From Paenibacillus lignilyticus (GTDB lineage Bacteria > Bacillota > Bacilli > Paenibacillales > Paenibacillaceae), in assembly GCF_017942085.1 (NCBI RefSeq), contig NZ_JAGKSP010000015.1, positions 62,001-126,000 of the forward strand: a DNA stretch of 64,000 nt, read 5' to 3'. A model generated the notes under the pieces. The model saw only the letters and a list, made by a program, of their open reading frames with translations, was not told the origin of the DNA and did not search any database. A program made the translations under genes and the position numbers. This document shows, one piece after another, positions 51,615-60,020 of the stretch (position 1 is the first letter of the stretch; every line of letters begins with the position of its first letter).

Positions 51615-52636
51615 CATTGAACATCATTCAAGTTGGCCTCGGCATGCATGGTTTTGGCGTTGCGCTTCATTTCGTAAAGCAGTCTGTTGACTTCACTTAT
51701 GCAGCCGTAGTTGAAATCAATCCGGCTCGTCTGAAAGAGTGCGCGGCAGAGCTCGGTGTAGCTGAAGAGAAATGTTTTACGGATTATATGGAAGCGTTCA
51801 CATCCTGCGAGGCGGATGCCGTCTTTGTAACGGCAGCTTCTCCTTATCATTATGCGATTTGCAAAGCTGCCTTGGAGCATGGGCTTCATGTGCTCGTTGA
51901 GAAACCGTTCGTCCTGGATATCGGCGAAGCTTGCGAACTGGTCGAGCTTGCGAAGGAGAAACAGCTCATTCTGATGGTCAGCCAGAACTATCGTTATCAG
52001 AACCATGTCCTGTCGCTGAAGAAGGCCATCTCCGAAATGGGGAAACCGCTGTTTGTGCAGGCTCAGTTCTTCTATGATCATTTTGGCAAAGACTATCAGC
52101 AGGTTATGGAGAATTTCATGCTGCTTGAGATGGCGGTTCATCACGTGGACATGGTTCGCTACTTACTGGAATCCGATATTCGGACCGTGTCGGGCAAAAC
52201 GTGGAATTTCGAAGGAAGTATGTACAAAGGTCATCCAAATGTGCAGGCGAGTATGGAACTGGACAACGGAATCCCCGTCTTCTACTTGGGCAGCCTCGTA
52301 TCCAAGGGACTATCAACGCCTTGGGAAGGCGACTGGCGCATTCAATGCGATAACGGTTCGATCCATCTGGATGATCTCGGTCAAGGCTATGGCGTGTACA
52401 TCGTCGACCAAGAGCAGAACAAACGATTCATTTCCTATGCGGACGGTCCTCTGCCGGACTCTAAACAAGGCATTCACAGCGTATTGTCTGAGTTTGCCGC
52501 ACGGATCGTAGACGGTGAAGAGCCTTCGATATCGGGCCGGGATAATTTACGCACCTTGGCTGCGCTGATAGCGATCAGCGATTCCTCACGCACCGGTGAA
52601 GTCGCTTACCCGGATAGCTACGTTGTTTCAAAGTAA
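51611..52636 (+). CDS. Gfo/Idh/MocA-family oxidoreductase
   Basis: A 341-residue dehydrogenase. The Rossmann start is slightly divergent (IIQVGLGMHGFGVALHF) but keeps the glycines. The catalytic-Lys motif is VLVEKPFVLDIGEACELV (about residue 97), and the substrate segment is EMAVHHVDMVRYLLES. It is translationally coupled to the cupin gene. The pair is placed between dnaJ and prmA, genes that adjoin in B. subtilis, so it is probably an acquired insert. Substrate unknown, likely a sugar or cyclitol. Confidence 0.92.
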   Translation: MTLNIIQVGLGMHGFGVALHFVKQSVDFTYAAVVEINPARLKECAAELGVAEEKCFTDYMEAFTSCEADAVFVTAASPYHYAICKAALEHGLHVLVEKPFVLDIGEACELVELAKEKQLILMVSQNYRYQNHVLSLKKAISEMGKPLFVQAQFFYDHFGKDYQQVMENFMLLEMAVHHVDMVRYLLESDIRTVSGKTWNFEGSMYKGHPNVQASMELDNGIPVFYLGSLVSKGLSTPWEGDWRIQCDNGSIHLDDLGQGYGVYIVDQEQNKRFISYADGPLPDSKQGIHSVLSEFAARIVDGEEPSISGRDNLRTLAALIAISDSSRTGEVAYPDSYVVSK

Positions 52637-52646
52637 GGCTGCGATG

Positions 52647-52688
52647 ACAAGTCTCTGCCGCCGATAGGCTGCAGGGGCTTGTTTTTTG
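52647..52688 (+). terminator. intrinsic terminator after cupin-dehydrogenase operon
   Basis: ACAAGTCTCTGC (52647-52658) pairs with GCAGGGGCTTGT (52671-52682) through two G-T pairs, followed by T. Confidence 0.88.
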
Positions 52689-52714
52689 TGTGAAGCCTTT
52701 ATCTGGTGTAGAAT
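52686..52714 (+). promoter_or_regulatory. sigma-A promoter of prmA
   Basis: -35 TTGTGT (52686-52691), 17-nt spacer, -10 TAGAAT (52709-52714), starting at the preceding terminator's T-run. Confidence 0.55.
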
Positions 52715-52774
52715 AGACAAGATAGGTTAAAAATGACGAATAGAAACGATAACGCGATCAGGGGGATTCACAAA

Positions 52775-53755
52775 GTGAAATGGCATGAACTGACAATCTC
52801 GACAACCGAAGAAGCGATCGAGATGATTTCCAACTTCTTGCATGAAATGGATGCCGACGGCGTATCCATTGAAGAATCAGGCACACTGAACAAACAGCGG
52901 GACACATCGCTCGGCCAATGGTATGAGCACCCGCTTAACGATATTCCTGAAGGCCAGGCTGTTATTAAAGGCTACTTCTCGGAGCTTGATTCGGACATCG
53001 ATGCACTCATGGCCGTATTGCCTGAGCGAATCGACCAGCTTCGCGAATTCGATATTGATCCAGGCGACTACAAGATTACCAAGGCACTTGTCGACGAAGA
53101 AGACTGGGCTAATGCATGGAAGCAGTATTTCAAGCCGATCCGGGTGTCGGAGCGGTTGACGATTAAGCCGACATGGGAGGATTACACCCCTTCGCCGGAT
53201 GAGCGGATTATCGAGCTTGATCCAGGGATGGCATTCGGAACAGGTACGCACCCGACAACCGCGCTTTGCTTGCGTACGCTGGAGACGGTTATTAAAGGCG
53301 ATGAGGAAGTTATCGATGTAGGGACAGGTTCCGGCATCTTGGCGATCGGCGCGATTCTGCTGGGCGCACGCCGCGTGCTTGCGCTAGATCTCGATCCGAT
53401 TGCAGTTACATCCGCTACGGAGAATACACGATTAAACAAGCTGGAAAACGATATTCAAGTGCATTTGAGCGACCTGCTGGGCGTACTGAACACGGATGGC
53501 AGCACACCGGTTAAGCCGCTGAATGTGACGGTACCGGTTGATGTTGTCGTAGCTAATATTTTGGCTGAAATTATCCTGCTGTTCATTGACGATGTTTATG
53601 CTGCACTTAAACCGGGCGGTACTTATATTGCATCGGGTATCTTTAAGAACAAAGAAGATGCCGTTGCGGAAGGTCTTGAGCGAGCCGGCTTTACGATCAT
53701 TGATCGTCAGCGTGACCAGGACTGGCTCGCTTTCATCGCGAAGAAACCGGAGTAA
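52775..53755 (+). CDS. prmA: ribosomal protein L11 methyltransferase
   Basis: A 326-residue SAM-dependent enzyme that methylates L11. The GTG at 52775 (VKWHELTIST) is 9 nt after AGGGGG and matches the usual family N-terminus; a frame from 52733 is longer but unsupported. SAM site VIDVGTGSGILAIGAILLGARRVLALDLD; catalytic-loop VVANILAEIILLF (NIL/A motif); GMAFGTGTHPTT is the PrmA signature. Confidence 0.96.
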   Translation: MKWHELTISTTEEAIEMISNFLHEMDADGVSIEESGTLNKQRDTSLGQWYEHPLNDIPEGQAVIKGYFSELDSDIDALMAVLPERIDQLREFDIDPGDYKITKALVDEEDWANAWKQYFKPIRVSERLTIKPTWEDYTPSPDERIIELDPGMAFGTGTHPTTALCLRTLETVIKGDEEVIDVGTGSGILAIGAILLGARRVLALDLDPIAVTSATENTRLNKLENDIQVHLSDLLGVLNTDGSTPVKPLNVTVPVDVVVANILAEIILLFIDDVYAALKPGGTYIASGIFKNKEDAVAEGLERAGFTIIDRQRDQDWLAFIAKKPE

Positions 53756-53791
53756 GCATACGCTCCGCAAAATGGTGTAGGAGGGTGAACG

Positions 53792-54499
53792 GTGTCGGAC
53801 TTTTTGTGGTATCCGATTAAAGACTTGCCTTTTATTTTTCTAGTACTAATGATTGCGTTCACGCTTCATGAGTTCGCGCATGCTTACAGCGCCTATAAGT
53901 TTGGGGATCGTACCGCATATGATGCCGGCAGGGTAACGCTGAATCCACGTGCCCATCTGGATGTAATGGGAACTATATTGCTGCTTGTAGCGGGTTTTGG
54001 CTGGGCCAGACCCGTTCCGGTTAACCGGAGCCGCTTCAAGTATCCTCGATTGATGGGCATTGTCGTTTCGGCTGTTGGGCCGCTTAGCAATCTGCTTTTG
54101 ACGGCAATCGGCATTCTCGCGGTATATGTGCTTAACCAAACCGGTTTGCTTCAAGCAGGCTCCTTCGGCGTACATAGTGCTATCGTTCATTTTCTTAACT
54201 ATTTAATTACACTGAATGTCATGCTGTTTATATTCAATCTTATTCCGGTGCCGCCGCTTGACGGATACCGAATTATTCAGGATCTCGCTCCAACTCCGCT
54301 TCGTATTCGGATGGATCAATATGAGACGTGGGGCATGTTCCTCTTCTTGTTGATCGTATTTGTTCCGCCGCTTCGTGCAGCAACTCTCGATCCGCTGTTC
54401 GCCAACTCCGATTCGATTATTTCCTGCATTATGCAAATTTGTGAATTATTCTTCGACAAAGTGGATTGGGCTCAGTTTGTAGCGGATTTCTACAGGTAA
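53792..54499 (+). CDS. site-2 protease family membrane metallopeptidase (M50)
   Basis: A 235-residue integral membrane peptidase. It starts with GTG after AGGAGGG. The zinc motif is HEFAH within IAFTLHEFAHAYSAYKFG (about residues 26-30); the third ligand motif is VPPLDGYRI (about residue 155). Four to five spans. The close family (YwhC/Rip-like, short, no PDZ) cleaves membrane-embedded substrates, or has no known target. It sits between prmA and rsmE, which adjoin in B. subtilis. Confidence 0.93.
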   Translation: MSDFLWYPIKDLPFIFLVLMIAFTLHEFAHAYSAYKFGDRTAYDAGRVTLNPRAHLDVMGTILLLVAGFGWARPVPVNRSRFKYPRLMGIVVSAVGPLSNLLLTAIGILAVYVLNQTGLLQAGSFGVHSAIVHFLNYLITLNVMLFIFNLIPVPPLDGYRIIQDLAPTPLRIRMDQYETWGMFLFLLIVFVPPLRAATLDPLFANSDSIISCIMQICELFFDKVDWAQFVADFYR

Positions 54500-54639
54500 G
54501 TAAGGTGAGGGCTTTGCTTCTGGAAAATGTTTAACGACCCTAGCGGAGCGAGTGCAAACCGTGTATGATGTAGGTTGGAGTTTTGACACAGACCTTGAAC
54601 GTAATGGCCTGTGATTTGACTGGAAAGGTTCTACCGAAG

Positions 54640-55416
54640 ATGCAACGATATTTTGTCACGCCGGAGCAGTTTACTGATAATATGGTTGTTCTGACAGGCG
54701 ACGATGCTCATCATGTTACACGCGTGATGCGGATGGAAGCGGGAGACGCCATCATTGTTAGTGACGGCCGCACACGTGTCGCGGAAGCGACGATAAGCGT
54801 TCTATCACCGGGCAAAGTGGAAGCCGAGGTTTCTCAATGGCTGACGATGAGCGGTGAACCGACTTGGTCGGTAACGGTAGCCCAAAGCTTGCCGAAGGGC
54901 GATAAAATGGAGATTGTCATCCAGAAGGGGACAGAGATCGGCGCAGCAAGCTTCGTGCCGTTCCAATCCCAGCGGATGATTGTTCAATATGATGAGAAGA
55001 AGGAAGCCAAGCGCCTTGACCGTTGGGGCAAGATCGCGAAGGAAGCTGCTGAGCAGGCGCACCGCAGTCGTATTCCGGCTATTGAGCCGGTTGCGTCATG
55101 GCGGGAGCTGGTCGCACGCATTCCGGAGTACCACTTGGCATTGTTTTGTTATGAGAAGGAAGGCGGTGGACTTGGTTTGCGCGATGCAATTCAAGCTCGC
55201 CGAGGAACAGCAGAAGGCTGGAGCAATGATGAGCCGCGTAATATCTTGCTCATTGTTGGACCAGAAGGAGGCTTCACCGAACGTGAAGCAGAGGAAGCAG
55301 AAGAGGCCGGTGCTGTCATTATCGGTCTTGGCAAGCGAATCTTACGCACGGAAACCGCTGCGATGGTTGGACTCGCCTGCCTCATGTATGAATCCGGAGA
55401 AATGGGAGGCGTTTAA
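54640..55416 (+). CDS. rsmE: 16S rRNA (uracil-1498-N3)-methyltransferase
   Basis: A 258-residue SPOUT-family enzyme. The ATG at 54640 gives the typical start MQRYFVTPEQF; a TTG frame from 54583 adds an unusual leader. N-terminal PUA-like domain has DDAHHVTRVMRMEAGD; the SPOUT knot has ILLIVGPEGGFTEREAEEAEEAG and LGKRILRTETAAMVGL. Precedes mtaB by 5 bp, as in the yqeU-yqeV pair of B. subtilis. Confidence 0.95.
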   Translation: MQRYFVTPEQFTDNMVVLTGDDAHHVTRVMRMEAGDAIIVSDGRTRVAEATISVLSPGKVEAEVSQWLTMSGEPTWSVTVAQSLPKGDKMEIVIQKGTEIGAASFVPFQSQRMIVQYDEKKEAKRLDRWGKIAKEAAEQAHRSRIPAIEPVASWRELVARIPEYHLALFCYEKEGGGLGLRDAIQARRGTAEGWSNDEPRNILLIVGPEGGFTEREAEEAEEAGAVIIGLGKRILRTETAAMVGLACLMYESGEMGGV

Positions 55417-55421
55417 CAACT

Positions 55422-56804
55422 ATGCCATCGGTTGCTTTTTACACATTAGGCTGCAAAGTTAACTTTTACGATACGGAAGCGATCTGGCAGCTGTTTAAGA
55501 AGGAAGGCTATGAGCAAGTCGACTTCGAAACAACTACTGCTGATGTCTATCTAATCAATACTTGTACGGTAACGAATACGGGGGACAAGAAGAGCAGACA
55601 GATTATTCGTCGTGCCATTCGCCGTAACCCGGATGCCGTTATTGCGGTTACGGGCTGTTATGCCCAAACTTCACCTGCCGAAATTTTGGCTATTGAAGGT
55701 GTCGATCTCGTCATCGGAACGCAGGATCGGGACAAGCTGATGAATTATATTACGGACTTGCAAAATGAGCGTCAGCCCGTGAACGCGGTTCGCAATATTA
55801 TGAAAACACGCGAGTTCGAGGAACTGGATGTACCGGATTTCGCCGAACGTACTCGTGCGTTCCTGAAGATTCAAGAAGGCTGCAACAACTTCTGCACCTT
55901 CTGCATTATTCCGTGGTCGCGTGGTTTATCCCGCAGCCGTGAAGCGGAAAGCGTCATTAACCAAGCTCGCCAGCTGGTAGAATCCGGTTACAAAGAAATC
56001 GTGCTGACAGGCATTCATACCGGCGGATATGGTGATGATATGGAGAACTACCGTCTATCTGACCTGCTATGGGATCTGGATGCCATCGAAGGTCTTGAGC
56101 GGATTCGGATCAGCTCCATCGAAGCGAGTCAAATCGACGATGCGATGATCGACGTGCTGAACCGTTCCAGCAAAATGTGCCGTCATCTTCACATTCCGCT
56201 GCAATCCGGCGATAACGATGTGTTGAAGCGGATGCGCCGGAAATACACCGTGGAACAGTTTGCCGAGAAAATCAAACTGCTGCACGAAGCGATGCCGGGT
56301 GTTGCGATTACGACGGATGTTATCGTTGGATTCCCCGGCGAGACGGAAGAGATGTTCGAGAACGGCTATGCGTTTATGGAGCAAATGGGCTTTGCCGAAA
56401 TGCATGTTTTCCCTTACTCCAAACGGACAGGTACGCCTGCCGCGCGCATGGAAGATCAGATCGACGATGAACTGAAGAACGAGCGCGTTCATAAGCTGAT
56501 CGACTTGTCTGAGCGGATGCAATTGGACTATGCGAAGAAATACGTCGGCGAAGTGCTTGATGTCATTCCGGAGCGTGAGCATAAAGGCTCCGAAGGATCC
56601 GGTCTGATTATGGGCTACTCCGACAACTATATCCAAGTTGTATTCGAAGGTTCGGAATCGCTGATCGGCGAGCTGTGCAGAGTGAAAATTACGGAAGCCG
56701 GCGTCAATGAGTGCCGCGGCCAGCTTGTACGCGTTTTGGATATCCATACGGCGTCCACGGCTCGTGCCGAAGCTGCGCCACAGCCTCAAGCGATGCAAGC
56801 GTAA
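55422..56804 (+). CDS. mtaB: tRNA t6A37 methylthiotransferase MtaB
   Basis: A 460-residue radical SAM methylthiotransferase that makes ms2t6A at position 37. N-terminal UPF0004 domain cysteines are C11 (TLGCKVN), C47 (NTCTVTN) and C81 (VTGCYAQ), binding the auxiliary cluster; the radical SAM motif is GCNNFCTFCIIPWSRG (CxxxCxxC). A C-terminal TRAM domain follows (VLDVIPEREHKGSEGSG). Counterpart of yqeV. GGGAGG precedes the ATG. Confidence 0.96.
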   Translation: MPSVAFYTLGCKVNFYDTEAIWQLFKKEGYEQVDFETTTADVYLINTCTVTNTGDKKSRQIIRRAIRRNPDAVIAVTGCYAQTSPAEILAIEGVDLVIGTQDRDKLMNYITDLQNERQPVNAVRNIMKTREFEELDVPDFAERTRAFLKIQEGCNNFCTFCIIPWSRGLSRSREAESVINQARQLVESGYKEIVLTGIHTGGYGDDMENYRLSDLLWDLDAIEGLERIRISSIEASQIDDAMIDVLNRSSKMCRHLHIPLQSGDNDVLKRMRRKYTVEQFAEKIKLLHEAMPGVAITTDVIVGFPGETEEMFENGYAFMEQMGFAEMHVFPYSKRTGTPAARMEDQIDDELKNERVHKLIDLSERMQLDYAKKYVGEVLDVIPEREHKGSEGSGLIMGYSDNYIQVVFEGSESLIGELCRVKITEAGVNECRGQLVRVLDIHTASTARAEAAPQPQAMQA

Positions 56805-56922
56805 ACCGATTCGAATTCAATAGCTTGAAGCGAGGATTCTAATGGAGCCGGGACAGGGCTGCAAGAGAGTCCTTGCTCTACATAAGAGCGTAGTATCCAA
56901 GAAACGCGAAGGGGGAACGCAA

Positions 56923-57360
56923 ATGAAGGAGATTTCAGCAGGTGGCGTCGTGTTCCGTAAGGTTGGCGGTGAGCTGCAGGTGCAGTTGATCCAAGACCGC
57001 TATGGCAAGATATCGCTGCCTAAAGGCAAAATGGAACCGGGCGAAACCATTGAGCAAACAGCCCTTCGCGAAATCGTCGAGGAGACGGGAATGGAAGGCG
57101 TCATCGTTTCGCCAATCGATCAAATCAAATACAAATACAACCATGAGTCCAAAGGGCTTGTGGATAAAGAAGTTCACTACTATCTCGTGGAAGCAGTGGG
57201 CGGTAAGCTGCAAGCGCAGGTAGAGGAAATTCGAGGCGTGGAATGGTTTGAACCGATGGAAGCATGGCGCAGGCAGAAGCAATCCGGCTACAACAACAAT
57301 GATCGGATTCTGGCCGGAGCGCTGCGCCTGCTCGGATTGAACGTACAGAACGGCGGCTGA
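56923..57360 (+). CDS. NUDIX hydrolase
   Basis: A 145-residue pyrophosphohydrolase. The ATG at 56923 follows AAGGGGGA by 8 nt. The full Nudix box GX5EX7REUXEEXGU is present (GKMEPGETIEQTALREIVEETGM, about residues 38-60). Related proteins act on diadenosine polyphosphates or oxidised nucleotides; substrate not determined. Its stop is 1 nt from the stop of the convergent Na/Pi gene, with no terminator between. Confidence 0.94.
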   Translation: MKEISAGGVVFRKVGGELQVQLIQDRYGKISLPKGKMEPGETIEQTALREIVEETGMEGVIVSPIDQIKYKYNHESKGLVDKEVHYYLVEAVGGKLQAQVEEIRGVEWFEPMEAWRRQKQSGYNNNDRILAGALRLLGLNVQNGG

Positions 57361-57361
57361 T

Positions 57362-58345
57362 TCAGGTTGCTGACAGCTTCCTTAAACGTGGAAGATAACA
57401 GATCGGCAACGCAATTACCGAGCACAGGACATTAAAGATGGTTTGGGCATGAGCGATTTGACTGGCCGGCGACGAGGTTAAAGAGGCCGCAATGGTGCCA
57501 AGTTCGCCTGCGAACGGTGCAAACAAGGCGGCTCCGCCGACATTAAGCAGCACATGAGCCCAAGCGACGAAACGCCCCGATGGCGTTCCCCCAAGCGCAG
57601 CAAGTACGGCTGTGACACATGTGCCGACGTTGGCGCCGAGGACAATCGCGATGCCTACGTCGAGCGGCATGGCGCCGGACTGAGCGAGTCCCATCACAAT
57701 GCCAATAACGGCGGCGCTGCTGTGTACGGCAGCCGTTAGTACGACTCCTGCGGCAAGCCCCCACAGCACGCTGTCTTCTGCGCGGCTAATAAAGCCTTGG
57801 AAGAAGGTTGTCGCTTGTACGGCAGGTGCGACGGATTGCATCAGTCCGATTCCGATCAGGAGCAATGCGAATCCTCCCGTTACGACGGATCCGTTGCGAA
57901 ATGGTTTTAAGAAAAGGCTAACTTTCCGCCCTGCACGACTGAAGCTGCCAAGGCCAACTTCGCCGAATAAGGCGGTTAGCAGCCAGAGTACGAGCGAGAT
58001 TTGGAGCAGCGGCCATCCAAGGCTGCCAAGATTAAGACCGATCAGCTCGGTCGTTAAGCAGGTACCGATATTGGTGCCCAGAATGATGCCGAGCGTACGA
58101 GGGAACGTGAGAACACCGGCATTGACCAGTCCTATTGCGATTACGGTAACGGCTGTGCTGCTCTGCAGTACAGCCGTTGTTGCTGTCCCGACAGCCAAAC
58201 CGTGCAGCGGTGTGGCGGTGGATCTGCGCAGTACGTCCTGCAGGCGATGGCCGACAGAACGATGCATCGCCAGCTCCATCGCTCTCATGCCGAGCATGAA
58301 GATGACAAAGCCTCCCAGCACGCGGGTTATTATCATGAATAACAT
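57362..58345 (-). CDS. Na/Pi cotransporter family membrane protein
   Basis: A 327-residue integral membrane protein. The start is the ATG at 58343-58345, with AGGAG 9 nt upstream on the minus strand; longer frames lack an RBS. Two inverted repeats carry the family QSS signatures: GTATTAVLQSSTAVTVIAIGL near residue 55 and VVLTAAVHSSAAVIGIVMGLAQ near residue 200, where the second has HSS instead of QSS. There are eight or more spans. It may carry phosphate with sodium, but many members (YqeW/NptA-like) have no proven substrate. No C-terminal PhoU domain is present. Confidence 0.9.
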   Translation of the reverse strand: MLFMIITRVLGGFVIFMLGMRAMELAMHRSVGHRLQDVLRRSTATPLHGLAVGTATTAVLQSSTAVTVIAIGLVNAGVLTFPRTLGIILGTNIGTCLTTELIGLNLGSLGWPLLQISLVLWLLTALFGEVGLGSFSRAGRKVSLFLKPFRNGSVVTGGFALLLIGIGLMQSVAPAVQATTFFQGFISRAEDSVLWGLAAGVVLTAAVHSSAAVIGIVMGLAQSGAMPLDVGIAIVLGANVGTCVTAVLAALGGTPSGRFVAWAHVLLNVGGAALFAPFAGELGTIAASLTSSPASQIAHAQTIFNVLCSVIALPICYLPRLRKLSAT

Positions 58346-58450
58346 GGCAGCAAGCTCCTTTAACAAGATTAACGATACATATGCAGTAGATTGGACGAGC
58401 ATGACAAGATCGGACCAGGCAAGCGATAGAAAGAAAGGATGAGGATACGG

Positions 58451-59860
58451 ATGGAACGCGCTAAGGCGATATTGCAGCGTGACCGCAAGAAACGATTGGA
58501 GGCCGGGCACCCATGGGTGTTTGCTGGCGAAATTAACCGTGTTGAAGGAGAAGCTGCACCGGGAGATTTAGTTGACCTGGTTACGCATCAAGGCAAGTAT
58601 CTGGCGACGGGCTACTGGAATCCCAAATCGCAAATTACCGTTCGGGTAACATCATATAAGCCGATTGAAGCTATGGACGAAGCATACTTCCGCGAGCGTT
58701 TCATGCAATGCGCCCAGCATCGGAGTCGTTTCGTAAACGGTCATGATTGCCGATTGGTCTATGGAGAGGCAGATTTCCTGCCGGGGCTGATCGTAGACCG
58801 ATTCGGCGGCGTGCTGGTCGTGCAATTGCTGACATTGGGCATGGATATTCGCCGTGAAGCGATTGTCGCAGCATTGGTTGCCGTATTTGCGCCGCAGGGC
58901 ATTTACGAGCGCAGCGATGTGTCCGTTCGCGAGCTGGAAGGAATCGAGCAGCGGACAGGCGTTCTGTATGGCGAATGTCCGCGTATTGTGGATATTCTGG
59001 AAAACGGGCTTCAGATGGAAGTGGACATCGTAGAAGGACAGAAGACAGGCTACTTCTTCGATCAACGCGAGAACAGAGCTTCGATCGCGCCTTTGATGCT
59101 AGGCTGGGGCGCGCGCAGCGGCATTCAATTGAAGCCGGTAGAAGAAGGCTCGCCTTCTTCGGCTCCTTCCGATGATACCGGCACACTGGCATCTCTGAAC
59201 GAAGAGAAGCTTGTCCCCGTCAATGCGAATGGCAAAGTAGTCACATTCCCGTATTGGGATGGCGCTACGGTGCTCGAATGTTTTGCACATACGGGCAGCT
59301 TCACGTTGCATGCCTGCAAATATGGCGCAAAGAAAGTAACATGCCTTGACGTATCCGAGCATGCGATCGAAACCGCACGCCGAAATGTCGTTCGGAACGG
59401 CTTCGAGGAACGAGTGGAGTTTGTTGTCGCGGACGCATTCGAATATCTTCGCAGACAAGTGAAGGGAATCGAAGAACGCCAAGAGCGCGGTAGCGCCAAG
59501 GCCGTGGATACCTCGAAGAAGATGGGAGAAGCTGGCCGGAAATGGGATGTAGTCATTCTTGATCCGCCGGCGTTCACGAAGTCGAAGAACGCTATCGAAG
59601 GCGCAGTACGCGGCTACAAGGATATCAACCTGCATGGGATGAAGCTTGTGAATGAAGGCGGCTATCTGGTCACTGCCAGCTGCTCCTACCATATGCGTCC
59701 CGAGCTGTTCCTTGAAACGATCCAAGCAGCAGCAATCGACGCAGGCAAGACACTGCGTTTAATCGATTGGCGCGCAGCCGGCAAGGATCACCCCCAAATC
59801 GTCGGCGTCAACGAAGGCCATTATTTGAAGTTTGGGATATTCGAAGTACGGAGCCGCTAG
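58451..59860 (+). CDS. class I SAM-dependent rRNA methyltransferase, RlmI/RlmK-like
   Basis: A 469-residue protein. ATG at 58451, after AAGGATGAGG. N-terminal PUA domain (HPWVFAGEINRVEGEAAPGDLVDLV), the EEHUD-type linker (IYERSDVSVRELEGIE; VDIVEGQKTGYFFDQRENR), and the C-terminal methyltransferase (VLECFAHTGSFTLHACKYGAKKV; DVVILDPPAFTKSK). RlmI makes m5C in 23S rRNA. About 45 extra residues at GIQLKPVEEGSPSSAP-SDD-VPVNANGK separate the two halves, a likely disordered insertion. Confidence 0.93.
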   Translation: MERAKAILQRDRKKRLEAGHPWVFAGEINRVEGEAAPGDLVDLVTHQGKYLATGYWNPKSQITVRVTSYKPIEAMDEAYFRERFMQCAQHRSRFVNGHDCRLVYGEADFLPGLIVDRFGGVLVVQLLTLGMDIRREAIVAALVAVFAPQGIYERSDVSVRELEGIEQRTGVLYGECPRIVDILENGLQMEVDIVEGQKTGYFFDQRENRASIAPLMLGWGARSGIQLKPVEEGSPSSAPSDDTGTLASLNEEKLVPVNANGKVVTFPYWDGATVLECFAHTGSFTLHACKYGAKKVTCLDVSEHAIETARRNVVRNGFEERVEFVVADAFEYLRRQVKGIEERQERGSAKAVDTSKKMGEAGRKWDVVILDPPAFTKSKNAIEGAVRGYKDINLHGMKLVNEGGYLVTASCSYHMRPELFLETIQAAAIDAGKTLRLIDWRAAGKDHPQIVGVNEGHYLKFGIFEVRSR

Positions 59861-59882
59861 TATCAACTTGATTATCGTATTT

Positions 59883-59929
59883 AACGCTCCTAATCTTAGG
59901 CAATCGCTTAAGAGTGGGAGCGTTTTTGT
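59883..59929 (+). terminator. intrinsic terminator after RlmI-like gene
   Basis: AACGCTCC (59883-59890) pairs with GGAGCGTT (59917-59924), with CTTA/TAAG pairing inside, followed by T. Confidence 0.85.
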
Positions 59930-60020
59930 GTCGTTACATCCGCACTGTTGGCGGCATTAGCGCATTCATGTACAATGAAGGCATCCAACTACTAAATGAA
60001 AGCAGAGTGAATGCCAGCGA

